This document shows positions 1 to 8,315 of a stretch of 64,000 nucleotides of DNA, piece after piece. The notes beneath the pieces are model-generated. The model ran no database searches. It had not been told where the DNA came from and saw only the letters and a program-made list of their open reading frames with translations. Source of the DNA: Bdellovibrionales bacterium (GTDB taxonomy: Bacteria > Bdellovibrionota > UBA1018); the NCBI GenBank assembly GCA_016786465.1, contig JAEUWC010000005.1:1-64000 (forward strand), in the 5' to 3' direction. The translations under genes and the position numbers were made by a program. Numbering within the stretch: position 1 is the first letter of the stretch; each line of letters begins with the position of its first letter.

Positions 1-213
1 AACTTCGACAAACTTTTCTAATTCAGGGTGAACCAGCGGATCGCCCATCAGATGGAAGGTCACTTGTTCAGTGATGCCCTTCAGCTGCGGAATGATTTTT
101 TTGAAAAGGCCTAGATCCATCAACTGCGATGCGCGCATCACTTCGGGACAGAAGCTGCACTTTAGATTGCAGATATTGGATATTTCGATGTTGACCTTGT
201 TGAACTTCGCCAT
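1..213 (-). CDS. Radical SAM protein, N-terminal part (cut by window edge)
   Basis: The minus strand is open from an ATG at 213 to the window edge and gives the first 71 residues of a protein. Residues 15-22 read CNLKCSFC, the CX3CX2C motif that binds the 4Fe-4S cluster of radical SAM enzymes, in the usual place near the N-terminus and preceded by the typical strand 'VNIEISNIC'. A second conserved-looking stretch, 'FHLMGDPLVHPEL', fits the GDP/GEP region after the first helix. The N-terminal form resembles SPASM-type radical SAM proteins that start at the cluster motif. The substrate cannot be told because the rest lies outside the window. It is divergent from the gene at 305. Confidence 0.85.
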   Translation of the reverse strand, partial: MAKFNKVNIEISNICNLKCSFCPEVMRASQLMDLGLFKKIIPQLKGITEQVTFHLMGDPLVHPELEKFVEV

Positions 214-304
214 TTTCTTGACTCTACAAAGTGTGGAAAATTCTAGTTATCATGTTCTTAAACCGACCTAAACCCCTATTTGAACGCATACAAAAGGAGC
301 AATC

Positions 305-817
305 ATGCGCAATTTAGCACTGTTTTTAGCACTTACTGGACTTAGCCTGACGACGTCAGCTTTTGCAGCCTCGGACAAGAAGACGAACATTTCAACGAAT
401 CCGTTAGCATTGGCTTTTGGATCCATTAACGTCAACGCCGATTTCAAGATGTCGGAAAAAATGACTTTAGGACCTTCATTCGCGTATTCCTCTTACACTT
501 CAGGCAGCAGCAAGGCGACGGGTATCGGCGTGGGCGCAAACTTGGGACTTTATCTTTCAAACAATGCATTTTCTGACAGCTGGGTTTTCAACCTGGGCAT
601 TGATTATGCGAACGCCAGCAATAGCAGCACGTCTGCAAGCGTATCGGGCTTGGCGTTCGGCGGCACAATTGGATATGGATGGTTTTGGGATGGCGGATTT
701 AACATCGGCTTGGGCGTAGGTGCCCAGTACATCACTTTTGACTTTGGAAAAATCGGCTTGGGATCGATTTCGGGAGTGCTTCCAAGACTGCTTTTTACGA
801 TTGGTTACGCGTTCTAA
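305..817 (+). CDS. Small outer-membrane beta-barrel protein
   Basis: A 170-residue protein with a clear signal peptide (cleavage probably after 'TSAFA', about residue 22) and a body of alternating Gly/aromatic strands ending in an aromatic residue (GYAF), the usual signature of a protein inserted by the BAM complex. The ATG follows AAAGGAGC at a good distance. It is a paralogue of the protein at 1436: both contain 'TLGPS', 'IGYGWFW' and 'GLYLS/TFYLS' blocks in the same order. Function unknown; a small porin-like or structural barrel is the simplest reading. A strong terminator follows at 838. Confidence 0.85.
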   Translation: MRNLALFLALTGLSLTTSAFAASDKKTNISTNPLALAFGSINVNADFKMSEKMTLGPSFAYSSYTSGSSKATGIGVGANLGLYLSNNAFSDSWVFNLGIDYANASNSSTSASVSGLAFGGTIGYGWFWDGGFNIGLGVGAQYITFDFGKIGLGSISGVLPRLLFTIGYAF

Positions 818-837
818 GTGTTCCAAGACTGAAACAG

Positions 838-875
838 AAAAAGGGATACTCCAGATTTGGGGTGTCCCTTTTTTT
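838..875 (+). terminator. Rho-independent terminator
   Basis: AAAAAGGGA at 838-846 pairs with TCCCTTTTT at 865-873, and the stem continues inward (TACTCC with GGGGTG, using G-T pairs) to a 6-base loop. A run of seven T residues ends the structure. It lies 20 bases after the stop of the outer-membrane protein gene and so separates it from the next gene. Confidence 0.9.
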
Positions 876-899
876 ATGCGACCTGCTTATATTTGAACG

Positions 900-1421
900 A
901 TGCGATCGATCTTTTCAAAACGCCTGGTCCTGTTTTTCACCTTTGTTTTTTCGGTACTTTCCATTGCCAGCCCCTGCGTTCACGCCGAAACAGACGAAGA
1001 AATTCTTCAGGTCGGTGAAATTTCGGACGGAAGCTATTTCGCCGGCGGCGCAATGGGTACCTTGGTGGGACTTGGAATTGGACACGCAATCCAAGGAAGA
1101 TTCAAGACCAAGGGGTTCATCTTTTTGATCGGCGAATTGGGTGGAACAGCCTTACTTTTTTCAGGGACAATGCGGTGCCTGTTCCAAGATTCTTCGTGCA
1201 TGGACAACAGTCTTCCGGTGCAGCTCGGATCGCTTGCACTGGTAGGTTTCAGGTTATGGGAAGTCATTGACGTTTGGATCACTCCCCCTGGGATGAATGC
1301 GCGATACAAGGAGCTTAAAACAAAAGAAACGATGAAGACGTCCTTTGGATTGATTCCGTCCTATTCAACAGCGGCAAGAAAGGTCGATGGCATCGGCCTG
1401 GGTGTAACTTTTCGTTTCTGA
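900..1421 (+). CDS. Exported protein of unknown function with glycine-rich hydrophobic segments
   Basis: 173 residues. Residues 1-29 form a long signal peptide ending 'SPCVHA'. Two glycine-rich hydrophobic stretches follow (about 45-62, 'GGAMGTLVGLGIGHAIQG', and about 70-88), then a CX6C pair, and the protein ends 'GVTFRF' with a terminal aromatic as in outer-membrane proteins. The start has no obvious Shine-Dalgarno sequence and lies just after the terminator at 838-875. It is followed after 14 bases by a barrel protein, so an envelope location is likely. I do not recognise the family; resemblance to small porin-like proteins is only a guess. Confidence 0.7.
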   Translation: MRSIFSKRLVLFFTFVFSVLSIASPCVHAETDEEILQVGEISDGSYFAGGAMGTLVGLGIGHAIQGRFKTKGFIFLIGELGGTALLFSGTMRCLFQDSSCMDNSLPVQLGSLALVGFRLWEVIDVWITPPGMNARYKELKTKETMKTSFGLIPSYSTAARKVDGIGLGVTFRF

Positions 1422-1435
1422 ATAAGGATCTCGAA

Positions 1436-1927
1436 ATGAAGAAATTTTCTAAAGTCGTAGCACTGAGCTTGGCGCTTTCGTTGCCGGGCGGAAGCATTTT
1501 CCCTTCGGTTTCCTGTGCAGAAGAAACCAAAAGAATCATGAATCTAGAATTTCATCCGCTTTATCTTTTCTTTGGCCTGACCTGGGTCAACCTGGGTTTC
1601 AAGGTTTCGGATCGATTCACATTGGGGCCATCAGTCGCCAACCTGACCTTTAACTTCCTAGGAAGCCGGTATTCAGGAACCGTCTTTGGTCTGAATGGGA
1701 CTTTTTATCTCTCGCAACCGGGCGCCTTCAAAGACGGCTGGGATGTTTCACTAGAAACACTTTTTGGCGCCAATGGAACGATCATCGGAAGTACAATTGG
1801 CTATGGGTGGTTTTGGAATAACGGCATTAACATGTACTTAGGACTGGGTGGGATGGGCGCAAGCAGCAGCACTTCTTCAATGCCCGTGGTCCCTTACTTG
1901 CGTTACACTATGGGAGTCAGCTTTTAA
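1436..1927 (+). CDS. Small outer-membrane beta-barrel protein (paralogue of 305-817)
   Basis: 163 residues with a signal peptide (cleavage near 'VSCAEE', about residue 29) and a body that aligns by eye with the protein at 305: 'RFTLGPS', 'FGLNGTFYLS', 'GSTIGYGWFWNNGINMYLGLG'. It ends in Phe, as barrel proteins usually do. AAGGATCTCGAA precedes the ATG. Gene duplication within 1.2 kb is the likely origin. It is probably cotranscribed with 900-1421 and with the CBS protein that starts 10 bases after its stop. Confidence 0.85.
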   Translation: MKKFSKVVALSLALSLPGGSIFPSVSCAEETKRIMNLEFHPLYLFFGLTWVNLGFKVSDRFTLGPSVANLTFNFLGSRYSGTVFGLNGTFYLSQPGAFKDGWDVSLETLFGANGTIIGSTIGYGWFWNNGINMYLGLGGMGASSSTSSMPVVPYLRYTMGVSF

Positions 1928-1936
1928 GGAAAAAAA

Positions 1937-2725
1937 ATGCATCGTCGATCCATCATCGCCATTCCAGCAGACGCATCCATCGCCGAAGCTACAAAAGTCA
2001 TGAAAGAAAACGCGATCGGATCCCTTCTGGTCGTTTCAGACGTTCAATCAGATCGCTTGGAACCTATCGGAATTTTCACTGAACGCGACCTGCTTAACAA
2101 AATCGAACTGGTTCAAACTGGCGGCTTCTGGGACAAGCCCGTTCGAACGGTGATGAGCCACCCTTTGATCACTTTGCCACTATCGCGTTTTGAAGAAGCG
2201 GCGCAAATCATGTCGATGAACCGAATCAGGCATCTGCCGATCGTATCCGACGGAAAGAATCCAGAACTGATCGCCGTCATATCCATGCGAGATCTTTTTG
2301 AACGTTACGTTCACGCAGAAAAAACGGGCGTTCCCGTGGGCACGAAAAAGGTTCAGACCACAGCACCAAAGCCGGTTCGAAAAATCATCCACCTTGGCGA
2401 AAATCCGATTTGGCAGGACTACGTTCGAACCGTTTTGAAACGGCACCCCGAGGCTGGCTTCAAGGTCACGCAAGCGTGGGATTCAAGCGCCGTAATAGTC
2501 GTTGATTGGGAAGGATTGAAACCCGTGGATCGTTCAGCCTTGCTGGATCGTATCCAAGAAGAAGAACACCCGGATGTTTTCGTCCTTTGTTCGGCCTTTA
2601 GTGTGCCCCCAGAAACCCAAGCCATGATGCGAAAACTGGAAAAGAAACCCGGGATTCGTATTTTTCACAAACCGGTGCCTACTTTTGGTTTCTATTCGGC
2701 ATTGAAAGAAGCGGCCGGTTTTTAG
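1937..2725 (+). CDS. CBS-domain pair protein with degenerate receiver-like C-terminal domain
   Basis: 262 residues. Two CBS motifs fill the N-terminal half (about 1-58 and 66-122); each shows the 'pIGIFTERDL' / 'IAVISMRDLF' pattern that closes a CBS repeat. CBS pairs bind adenine nucleotides and sense energy state. After a linker, residues about 150-262 look like an alpha/beta receiver-type fold: 'KIIHLGEN', 'AVIVVDWEG' where the phosphoacceptor Asp would sit, 'DVFVLCSAF', and 'IFHKPVP' with a Lys-Pro pair. The acidic pair of true receivers is absent, so phosphorylation is doubtful. Soluble, cytoplasmic. A short AAGGA precedes the ATG. Confidence 0.85.
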   Translation: MHRRSIIAIPADASIAEATKVMKENAIGSLLVVSDVQSDRLEPIGIFTERDLLNKIELVQTGGFWDKPVRTVMSHPLITLPLSRFEEAAQIMSMNRIRHLPIVSDGKNPELIAVISMRDLFERYVHAEKTGVPVGTKKVQTTAPKPVRKIIHLGENPIWQDYVRTVLKRHPEAGFKVTQAWDSSAVIVVDWEGLKPVDRSALLDRIQEEEHPDVFVLCSAFSVPPETQAMMRKLEKKPGIRIFHKPVPTFGFYSALKEAAGF

Positions 2726-2727
2726 AA

Positions 2728-3513
2728 CTATTTCTGAACGGTGGCCCAATACCCTTTGACCCAAGCGACGATTTCTTTGGAAAGATCGCGGACCTGAATC
2801 AATTCATCGTTGATCGAATCACCAGCGCGCTTCAGCAACTTTTTTCGTTCCGCTTGCGAACAACCTGACTGTTCGGATTCCAATCGGCAATCTTTGGAAA
2901 TGCCGTCGTACAGGGATTCGTCCCAGCGAATTTTACCCCGCAGTTTCTTTTCCTTGTCCATCAGTTCAGCAATTCGCTTTTTTCGATCGGGGCTAGAATT
3001 CAACAACTTGTCTTGATGCATTCGATCTAAGACGGTCAGGATCACCACGATTTCAGCAACATTCGGGTAACCATCTAATGCCATAGTTGCCTGGTCCAAA
3101 AAAACACGCCTGACTTCCGAAAGCTTGATGGGGTCCCACTTCAAATTGACCGTGTTTCTTACATTCTTCCAAGGAATCAACCAGGTTGCTTTCCTTTTCA
3201 ACAGACAAGACCAATCCCATTCGTACGAACCGGATTCAAAGAAAAGTTTCACCATTTCGTCTCGGGATCCCGAATTCAAAGGTGCGCTTTTCAAGAACTC
3301 GATCAATTGGGTCTGTTCCGAAACCGTCGGGGTTTCTTCACTGAACTGATACTTGTCAATGGCGGCGACTTTCTTGGCTTGCGCTTCCCACTGATCCATT
3401 TTGCTGTTGTCAGACTGAATTCTAGTACACGCCGCCTGCCACCGGGCCTGAAAGTCAGACCCAAAAGCCGGCACCGCCAAAAGCCCAAGAAGTACTAAGT
3501 GAAGAAAAATCAT
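2728..3513 (-). CDS. Secreted protein of unknown function
   Basis: 261 residues with a clear signal peptide (cleavage after 'VPAFGS', about residue 20). The mature part is helical and charged, with five Cys residues, and matches no family I recognise. Its ATG overlaps the stop of the aldehyde dehydrogenase gene by four bases (ATGA), so it is translationally coupled to the amine-degradation operon and is its last gene. A role there is not obvious for a periplasmic protein. Confidence 0.75.
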   Translation of the reverse strand: MIFLHLVLLGLLAVPAFGSDFQARWQAACTRIQSDNSKMDQWEAQAKKVAAIDKYQFSEETPTVSEQTQLIEFLKSAPLNSGSRDEMVKLFFESGSYEWDWSCLLKRKATWLIPWKNVRNTVNLKWDPIKLSEVRRVFLDQATMALDGYPNVAEIVVILTVLDRMHQDKLLNSSPDRKKRIAELMDKEKKLRGKIRWDESLYDGISKDCRLESEQSGCSQAERKKLLKRAGDSINDELIQVRDLSKEIVAWVKGYWATVQK

Positions 3514-4874
3514 GGCTTTCTAAGGTGGTAGCCCTTTGGCTGAACAAACGCCATGATCCCCAGGCGCGAAAGGGTCGACCCGATTCCGGAATGTTTGCGG
3601 CCCGTCCACGGAAGTTCGGGACTGACACGATCGCAACAGTTCCAGTACGCCGACCCCGCATTCAATTGCGAAAGCATCTTTTCGGCGCGCTTTTCGTCGC
3701 GCGTGTAAACGCCCGCAGTTAAACCGTAATCCGTGTCGTTCATCAGGGCCAAAGCTTCTTCATCACTGGATACCTTTTGAATTCCAATCACCGGACCAAA
3801 GCTTTCTTCACGCATCACTTCCATTTCGTTGGTCACATTGACCAAGACGGTCGGTTCAAAGTACCCGGGCTTGCCCTTGACTTCGTTTCCGCCGGTCAGA
3901 ATCTTAGCGCCTTTTTTCACTGCGTCTTGAATCTGGGATTTCAGAACTTGAATCTGTGCTTTTCGGGTCAATGGCCCAAGATAAGTCGATTCATCCAGCG
4001 GATCACCCATCTTAAAACCCTTGACTGTGTTCACGAAGTTTTCGACGTACTTGTCGTATACTTTTTCATGCACATAGATCCGTTCGACCGAACAGCAGCT
4101 TTGACCGTTATTGTAAAAAGCGCCGTCTGCGGTTCCTTCGGCAACCGGCTTCACATCAACGTCATCGCAAATATAGACGGGGTCTTTTCCACCCAATTCT
4201 AGTTGGATGCGGATCATCTTGGACGCGACTTTTTGCGCGATCTTGGCACCCGTTCCGTATGAACCCGTGAAAAAGACACCGTTAATGGGAAGGTCCAAAA
4301 GTGCTGCACCCAATGCCCCGTCACCGATCACCGCCTGAAAGCAGTCTTTGGGAACGCCCGCTTCGTGAAGAAGTCTTTCAATATTCTTTCCCGTCAGCGG
4401 CGAAAATTCAGATGGTTTGTACAAGACCGCATTTCCCGCCAAAAGCGCAGGCGCGAAAACGTTTACACCCACAAACCACGGATAGTTCCAGGCGGAAATG
4501 TTGACGATCACGCCCAAGGGTTCATAGCGAACCACTTCACGCATTCCTGGCGATTCTTTTTCAATCGGCGCAAGCGTCGATTCAAAGTTTTCGACAAAGT
4601 ACTTCACCCGATTGGGGGTTGATTTGACTTCGCCCTTGGCTTGCGAAATCGGCTTTCCCGTTTCCAAACTTTGATCTTTTGCAACGCGATCCACATCAGC
4701 CAAAAGCAGTTCTGAAAACTTTGACAAAATCTGGGCTCGTTCCTTGAAGGGACGCTTTGCCCATTCCACCTGCGCCAGTTTTGCGCGATCGTAACGCTTT
4801 TTCAGCGAATCGACGGAATCGGTTTCCAGTTCTTTGACCAAGGCTTCGGTTGCAGGATTGATGACTTTAAGCAC
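3510..4874 (-). CDS. NAD(P)-dependent aldehyde dehydrogenase
   Basis: 454 residues, the length of compact succinate-semialdehyde-type aldehyde dehydrogenases. Seen: 'NISAWNYPW' and 'GNAVLYKPSEFSPLTG' of the cofactor domain, 'FFTGSYGTG', the catalytic Glu in 'LELGGKDP', and the catalytic Cys in 'NNGQSCCSVERI' near residue 260. It oxidises an aldehyde to the acid. Start is a GTG behind AAGGAAGAAATCCC, overlapping the preceding hydrolase gene by 8 bases. In this operon the likely substrate is the gamma-glutamyl aldehyde made by the alcohol dehydrogenase, as PuuC does in putrescine breakdown; that substrate is inferred from context. Confidence 0.92.
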   Translation of the reverse strand: MLKVINPATEALVKELETDSVDSLKKRYDRAKLAQVEWAKRPFKERAQILSKFSELLLADVDRVAKDQSLETGKPISQAKGEVKSTPNRVKYFVENFESTLAPIEKESPGMREVVRYEPLGVIVNISAWNYPWFVGVNVFAPALLAGNAVLYKPSEFSPLTGKNIERLLHEAGVPKDCFQAVIGDGALGAALLDLPINGVFFTGSYGTGAKIAQKVASKMIRIQLELGGKDPVYICDDVDVKPVAEGTADGAFYNNGQSCCSVERIYVHEKVYDKYVENFVNTVKGFKMGDPLDESTYLGPLTRKAQIQVLKSQIQDAVKKGAKILTGGNEVKGKPGYFEPTVLVNVTNEMEVMREESFGPVIGIQKVSSDEEALALMNDTDYGLTAGVYTRDEKRAEKMLSQLNAGSAYWNCCDRVSPELPWTGRKHSGIGSTLSRLGIMAFVQPKGYHLRKP

Positions 4875-5721
4875 GGGATTTCTTCCTTTCAGTAGCGGCT
4901 TTGAATAAATCTTGAATCAGGGGCCAGGGGTCCATTTGGCCAGCAATCAGGGTGCTGAATTCCGGATGCCACTGGACGCCTCGGGCGTAGGTCTTGGCTG
5001 AATTGTAGCGAACGGCTTCGATAATCCCGTCATCGGGACAAACCGCTTCAACGACCAGATCTTTTCCAAGATCGCGAATGGCCTGATGGTGAACGGTATT
5101 AATGATGATTTCGGGTTTCAAAAGGGCGTCGGCATAGATTCGGGCAAGATCCGAATCTGGGTGAATCTTCAATCGGTGCTGATTGTGATCATAAGAATCT
5201 TGATCGCGATGCCTTAGGCTTCCTGGAACTTGCGTCTGAATGTCCTGGTAAAGTGTCCCACCCAAGGTGACGTTCAAAACTTGGTGCCCCCGGCAGATTC
5301 CCAAGACGGGCCGATCCAATTTCATTGCAGTCCGAATCAGTTCCATTTCGTAACGATCGCGAATCGGGTCGCCCGACCACTGCGGTTGAAGCGGGGTCTG
5401 CCCGTAACTTCCAGGTGACATGTCCACCCCACCCACGATGATCACGGCGTCCAGTTCGGAAACCAGTTCTTCCATCGTAGCTGGCGCAGCTGGCAACTTC
5501 GGCGTCCCCGACGAAGGAATCGCCGTGCGCCCCGGAATCGCAGGCGGCACGCTTTCCGGAACGGAAACCAGGATCGGGATCGCTCCGGCACCATGAACCA
5601 TCCCCAACATCGACTTTTCGACGTAATACAGGGGCTTGCCATTAAAGACGGTGATCCGCGCCGCACGATCTTCATGCATCATGCAAGCGGAAATCCCGAC
5701 TTTCAGGCGACTTGAAGCCAC
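4867..5721 (-). CDS. Gamma-glutamyl hydrolase of peptidase family C26 (PuuD-like)
   Basis: 284 residues with a class-I glutamine-amidotransferase fold. The nucleophile is Cys143 in 'GICRGHQVLNV', and the His-Glu pair is in 'GVQWHPEFS' near the C-terminus. 'VIIVGGVDMSP' and 'RDRYEMELI' match the gamma-glutamyl-GABA hydrolase subgroup. Such enzymes cut the gamma-glutamyl amide bond and return glutamate. A proline-rich insert lies at about residues 55-80. GTG start behind AAGGAAGTAAGTC, three bases after the alcohol dehydrogenase stop. In this operon it would free glutamate from the oxidised gamma-glutamyl product. Confidence 0.9.
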   Translation of the reverse strand: MASSRLKVGISACMMHEDRAARITVFNGKPLYYVEKSMLGMVHGAGAIPILVSVPESVPPAIPGRTAIPSSGTPKLPAAPATMEELVSELDAVIIVGGVDMSPGSYGQTPLQPQWSGDPIRDRYEMELIRTAMKLDRPVLGICRGHQVLNVTLGGTLYQDIQTQVPGSLRHRDQDSYDHNQHRLKIHPDSDLARIYADALLKPEIIINTVHHQAIRDLGKDLVVEAVCPDDGIIEAVRYNSAKTYARGVQWHPEFSTLIAGQMDPWPLIQDLFKAATERKKSRA

Positions 5722-5724
5722 GAC

Positions 5725-6948
5725 TTACTTCCTTTTCTTGGCCTTACCCAAAGAAGCTTTGAAAAGCTTTTCAAAATCCTTGCGAGTGATCGCAACCGGA
5801 TTGCTGGGGTGACACACGTCTTTTTCTGCAACATCGACCAGCGCCGGAATCTTCGAAGCATCGACGTTGGCATCAGCCAGCGTCAATGGAAGTTCCAACT
5901 GCTTTTTCAACTTGGCGACCCACTTCAGAAACGCCGCTGGCTTCCCACCCGGAAGCCGAAGCGCGTGGGCCATTTCCTTGAAACGCTCGGGAACGGCTTT
6001 CGCGTTATGGGCCATGCAAGCATCCAACATGATTCCGTTCGCGGTTCCGTGGTGAAGGTCCGCAACGGTGGAAAGCGCGTGGGCACAAGAATGGTTTACG
6101 CCTAGTCCCTTTTGGAAAGCAGCAGCGCCCATCATCGCAGCATTCAACATCATGCCACGTGCTTCGATGTGTTCTGGCGTCGCTTTGCCCAGGTTCTTCT
6201 TCGCGTGCTGATAAGTGATCGGTAACCACTTGGCCGTCAGCTTGATTCCTTCAAGTGCAATACCGTCGGCCATCGGGTGAAAGCCTTTGGCCAAATAGGC
6301 TTCTACCAAGTGGGTCAACGCATCAATTCCGGTGGCTGCCGTCATCAAAGGCGGAAGTCCTAGTGAAAGTTCTGGGTCAGCGATCACCAACTGCGGAAGC
6401 AATCGGGGATCAAAAATAATCACTTTGCGATGGGTTTGATCATCCGACACGACGCTGGAACGTCCGACTTCACTGCCGGTCCCTGCGGTTGTTGGAATTC
6501 CCACGATGAAAGGCATCGCCTTGTCGACCGGCGGTGCGCTTGGGTTTCCGTCTTCGTAATCAAAAAGATCCCCGGGGTGATTCATCATCAATGCGATCAC
6601 CTTGCCGACGTCCAAAGCGGCGCCACCGCCAATCGCGATCAATGCCTGAGTTCCGTGCGCTTTCGCAGCTTGCGTTCCCGCCGTGACTTGCGACTTGACG
6701 GGATTTCCCCAGATTCCAGAAAAAGTCTTTACGTCCAAGCCTGCCGATTTCAGTTCGGATTCAAATTGCTGAAACACAGGAAGCCCCGCGAAGCCCTTGT
6801 CCGTGACGATCAAAACTTTGTTCAAGCCTTTGCTTTTTAAGACGCCAGGTAGTTCTGCGCGAACGCCCGCGCCGAAACGGACGCGGGTCGGATAGTTGTA
6901 ACCGTAAACACTGCCTTTTTGCGTGATCAATGGTGCTTTCTTAGCCAT
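5725..6948 (-). CDS. Iron-containing alcohol dehydrogenase
   Basis: 407 residues, close to the family norm of about 385 plus a short basic tail. The cofactor loop is 'AIGGGAALDVGK', followed by 'IPTTAGTGSEV'. Metal-ligand regions are 'DALTHLVEAY', 'GVNHSCAHAL' and 'HHGTANGIML'. The family reduces or oxidises alcohol/aldehyde pairs with NAD(P). ATG behind AGGGGAAACC. Its place between the gamma-glutamyl ligase and the aldehyde dehydrogenase suggests that it oxidises the hydroxyl of a gamma-glutamylated amino alcohol. A putrescine route would instead need an amine oxidase, and none is seen here. Confidence 0.93.
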   Translation of the reverse strand: MAKKAPLITQKGSVYGYNYPTRVRFGAGVRAELPGVLKSKGLNKVLIVTDKGFAGLPVFQQFESELKSAGLDVKTFSGIWGNPVKSQVTAGTQAAKAHGTQALIAIGGGAALDVGKVIALMMNHPGDLFDYEDGNPSAPPVDKAMPFIVGIPTTAGTGSEVGRSSVVSDDQTHRKVIIFDPRLLPQLVIADPELSLGLPPLMTAATGIDALTHLVEAYLAKGFHPMADGIALEGIKLTAKWLPITYQHAKKNLGKATPEHIEARGMMLNAAMMGAAAFQKGLGVNHSCAHALSTVADLHHGTANGIMLDACMAHNAKAVPERFKEMAHALRLPGGKPAAFLKWVAKLKKQLELPLTLADANVDASKIPALVDVAEKDVCHPSNPVAITRKDFEKLFKASLGKAKKRK

Positions 6949-6956
6949 GGTTTCCC

Positions 6957-8315
6957 CTAAATAATTTCAAAATAACGTTTCATTTCCCAACTGGTGACCG
7001 CCGCGTGGAATTTTTTCCATTCCCAGTAGCGGGTCTCAGCAAAGTGCCCAACAAACTTTTCGCCAAAAATTTCTTTCGCGACCTTTGATTCAGCCATGCG
7101 ATCGGTCGCTTCTTGAAGTGATCCTGGTAGCTTGGTCGTTCCCGGCGCCGTATAGCCGTTTCCTTGAATCGGCGCGTGCTTCAGTTCCAGTTTCTTTTCC
7201 ATTCCGTAAAGGCCCGCACCCAATGCGGCCGCAATTCCCAAGTACGGATTCACGTCGGATCCCGGAACGCGGGTTTCCAGACGGGTCGCCTTCGCACCAG
7301 ACGGAATGACCCTAAGCGCGACTGTGCGATTATCGACGCCCCAAGTGACTTTCGTTGGGGCCCAGTAACCATCGACCAACCGCTTGTAGCTGTTGATCGT
7401 CGGCGCAAAGAACGGAAGAATTTCAGGAAGGCAATGAAGCTGGCCGGCGACGAAACTTTTAAATTCAGCGCTCATTTTATGCTGCGCTTTTTCATCGTAG
7501 AAACGATTCTGACCCGTCTTGGTGTCGGCCAAGCTTTGGTGGATGTGACCACTACAGCCCGGAAGATCGACGTTCCACTTGGCCATGAAAGACGGCATGA
7601 TCCCAAAGCGCTGTCCAATTTCCTTAGCGCCGGTTTTGAAAAGAACTGCGCGATCGGCTGCTTCAAGCGCGTTTGAATACAGAATCGCTGCTTCGTAAAC
7701 ACCAGGGCCTGTTTCCGTGTGAAGACCTTCAACCGGAACACCAAACTTCAGAAGTTCGTCCATCAATGCGTTAAAGAAAGGCTGATTCTGCGTTGTGCGA
7801 ATCAGCGAATAGCCGAACATTCCCGGCGTGATCGGTTCAGGACGAATGTAGCCCTTGGCTTCTAGGCTTTGCGGGGTTTCGCGAAAATTGAACCATTCGA
7901 ATTCCATTCCATAAAGGGGGTTGCAGCCCATGGATTCAGCACGCGCAATCACCGACTTCAAAGTCTGGCGTGGGCAAACATGTAACGGAGCACCCTTCGA
8001 ATCGACAAAGTCCCCTAAGAAAAACGGAACCGAATCATTCCATGGAATCGGGCGATAAGTATTTAGGTCTAGCCGTGCCTGCGCATCGGGATAGCCCGTG
8101 TGCCAGCCGGTAAAGCTGCCATTGTCGTAAGCGACGTCGCTGGAATCCCACCCAAAAACGACATCACAAAATCCAAAGCCGCCGTCAGCCGCCGAAAGAA
8201 ACTTGTCTTTGTGCAGAAATTTTCCGCGAAGGATGCCGTCGATATCCGTGACTGCGACACGCACTTTTTGGTGAGGACTTTTTTTAACTAAATCTAAAAT
8301 TTCTTGTCGATTCAT
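6957..8315 (-). CDS. Glutamine-synthetase-like gamma-glutamyl-amine ligase (PuuA/GlnA4 type)
   Basis: 452 residues of the glutamine synthetase superfamily. Seen: N-terminal 'VAVTDIDGILRGK' (beta-grasp), 'GMEFEWFNF' (metal-binding Glu), 'ETGPGVYEAAI', 'GCSGHIHQSL', 'NSYKRLVDGYWAPTKVTWG', 'NRTVALRV' and 'ETRVPGSDVNPYLG'. The adenylylation-loop region of true nitrogen-assimilating GlnA is not recognisable. Relatives join glutamate to an amine using ATP (putrescine, isopropylamine, ethanolamine). The open frame extends upstream to 8420, but the ATG at 8315 overlaps the permease stop as ATGA and starts at the domain boundary, so it is preferred. It takes the first intracellular step after uptake by the neighbouring permease. 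Confidence 0.9.
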   Translation of the reverse strand: MNRQEILDLVKKSPHQKVRVAVTDIDGILRGKFLHKDKFLSAADGGFGFCDVVFGWDSSDVAYDNGSFTGWHTGYPDAQARLDLNTYRPIPWNDSVPFFLGDFVDSKGAPLHVCPRQTLKSVIARAESMGCNPLYGMEFEWFNFRETPQSLEAKGYIRPEPITPGMFGYSLIRTTQNQPFFNALMDELLKFGVPVEGLHTETGPGVYEAAILYSNALEAADRAVLFKTGAKEIGQRFGIMPSFMAKWNVDLPGCSGHIHQSLADTKTGQNRFYDEKAQHKMSAEFKSFVAGQLHCLPEILPFFAPTINSYKRLVDGYWAPTKVTWGVDNRTVALRVIPSGAKATRLETRVPGSDVNPYLGIAAALGAGLYGMEKKLELKHAPIQGNGYTAPGTTKLPGSLQEATDRMAESKVAKEIFGEKFVGHFAETRYWEWKKFHAAVTSWEMKRYFEII

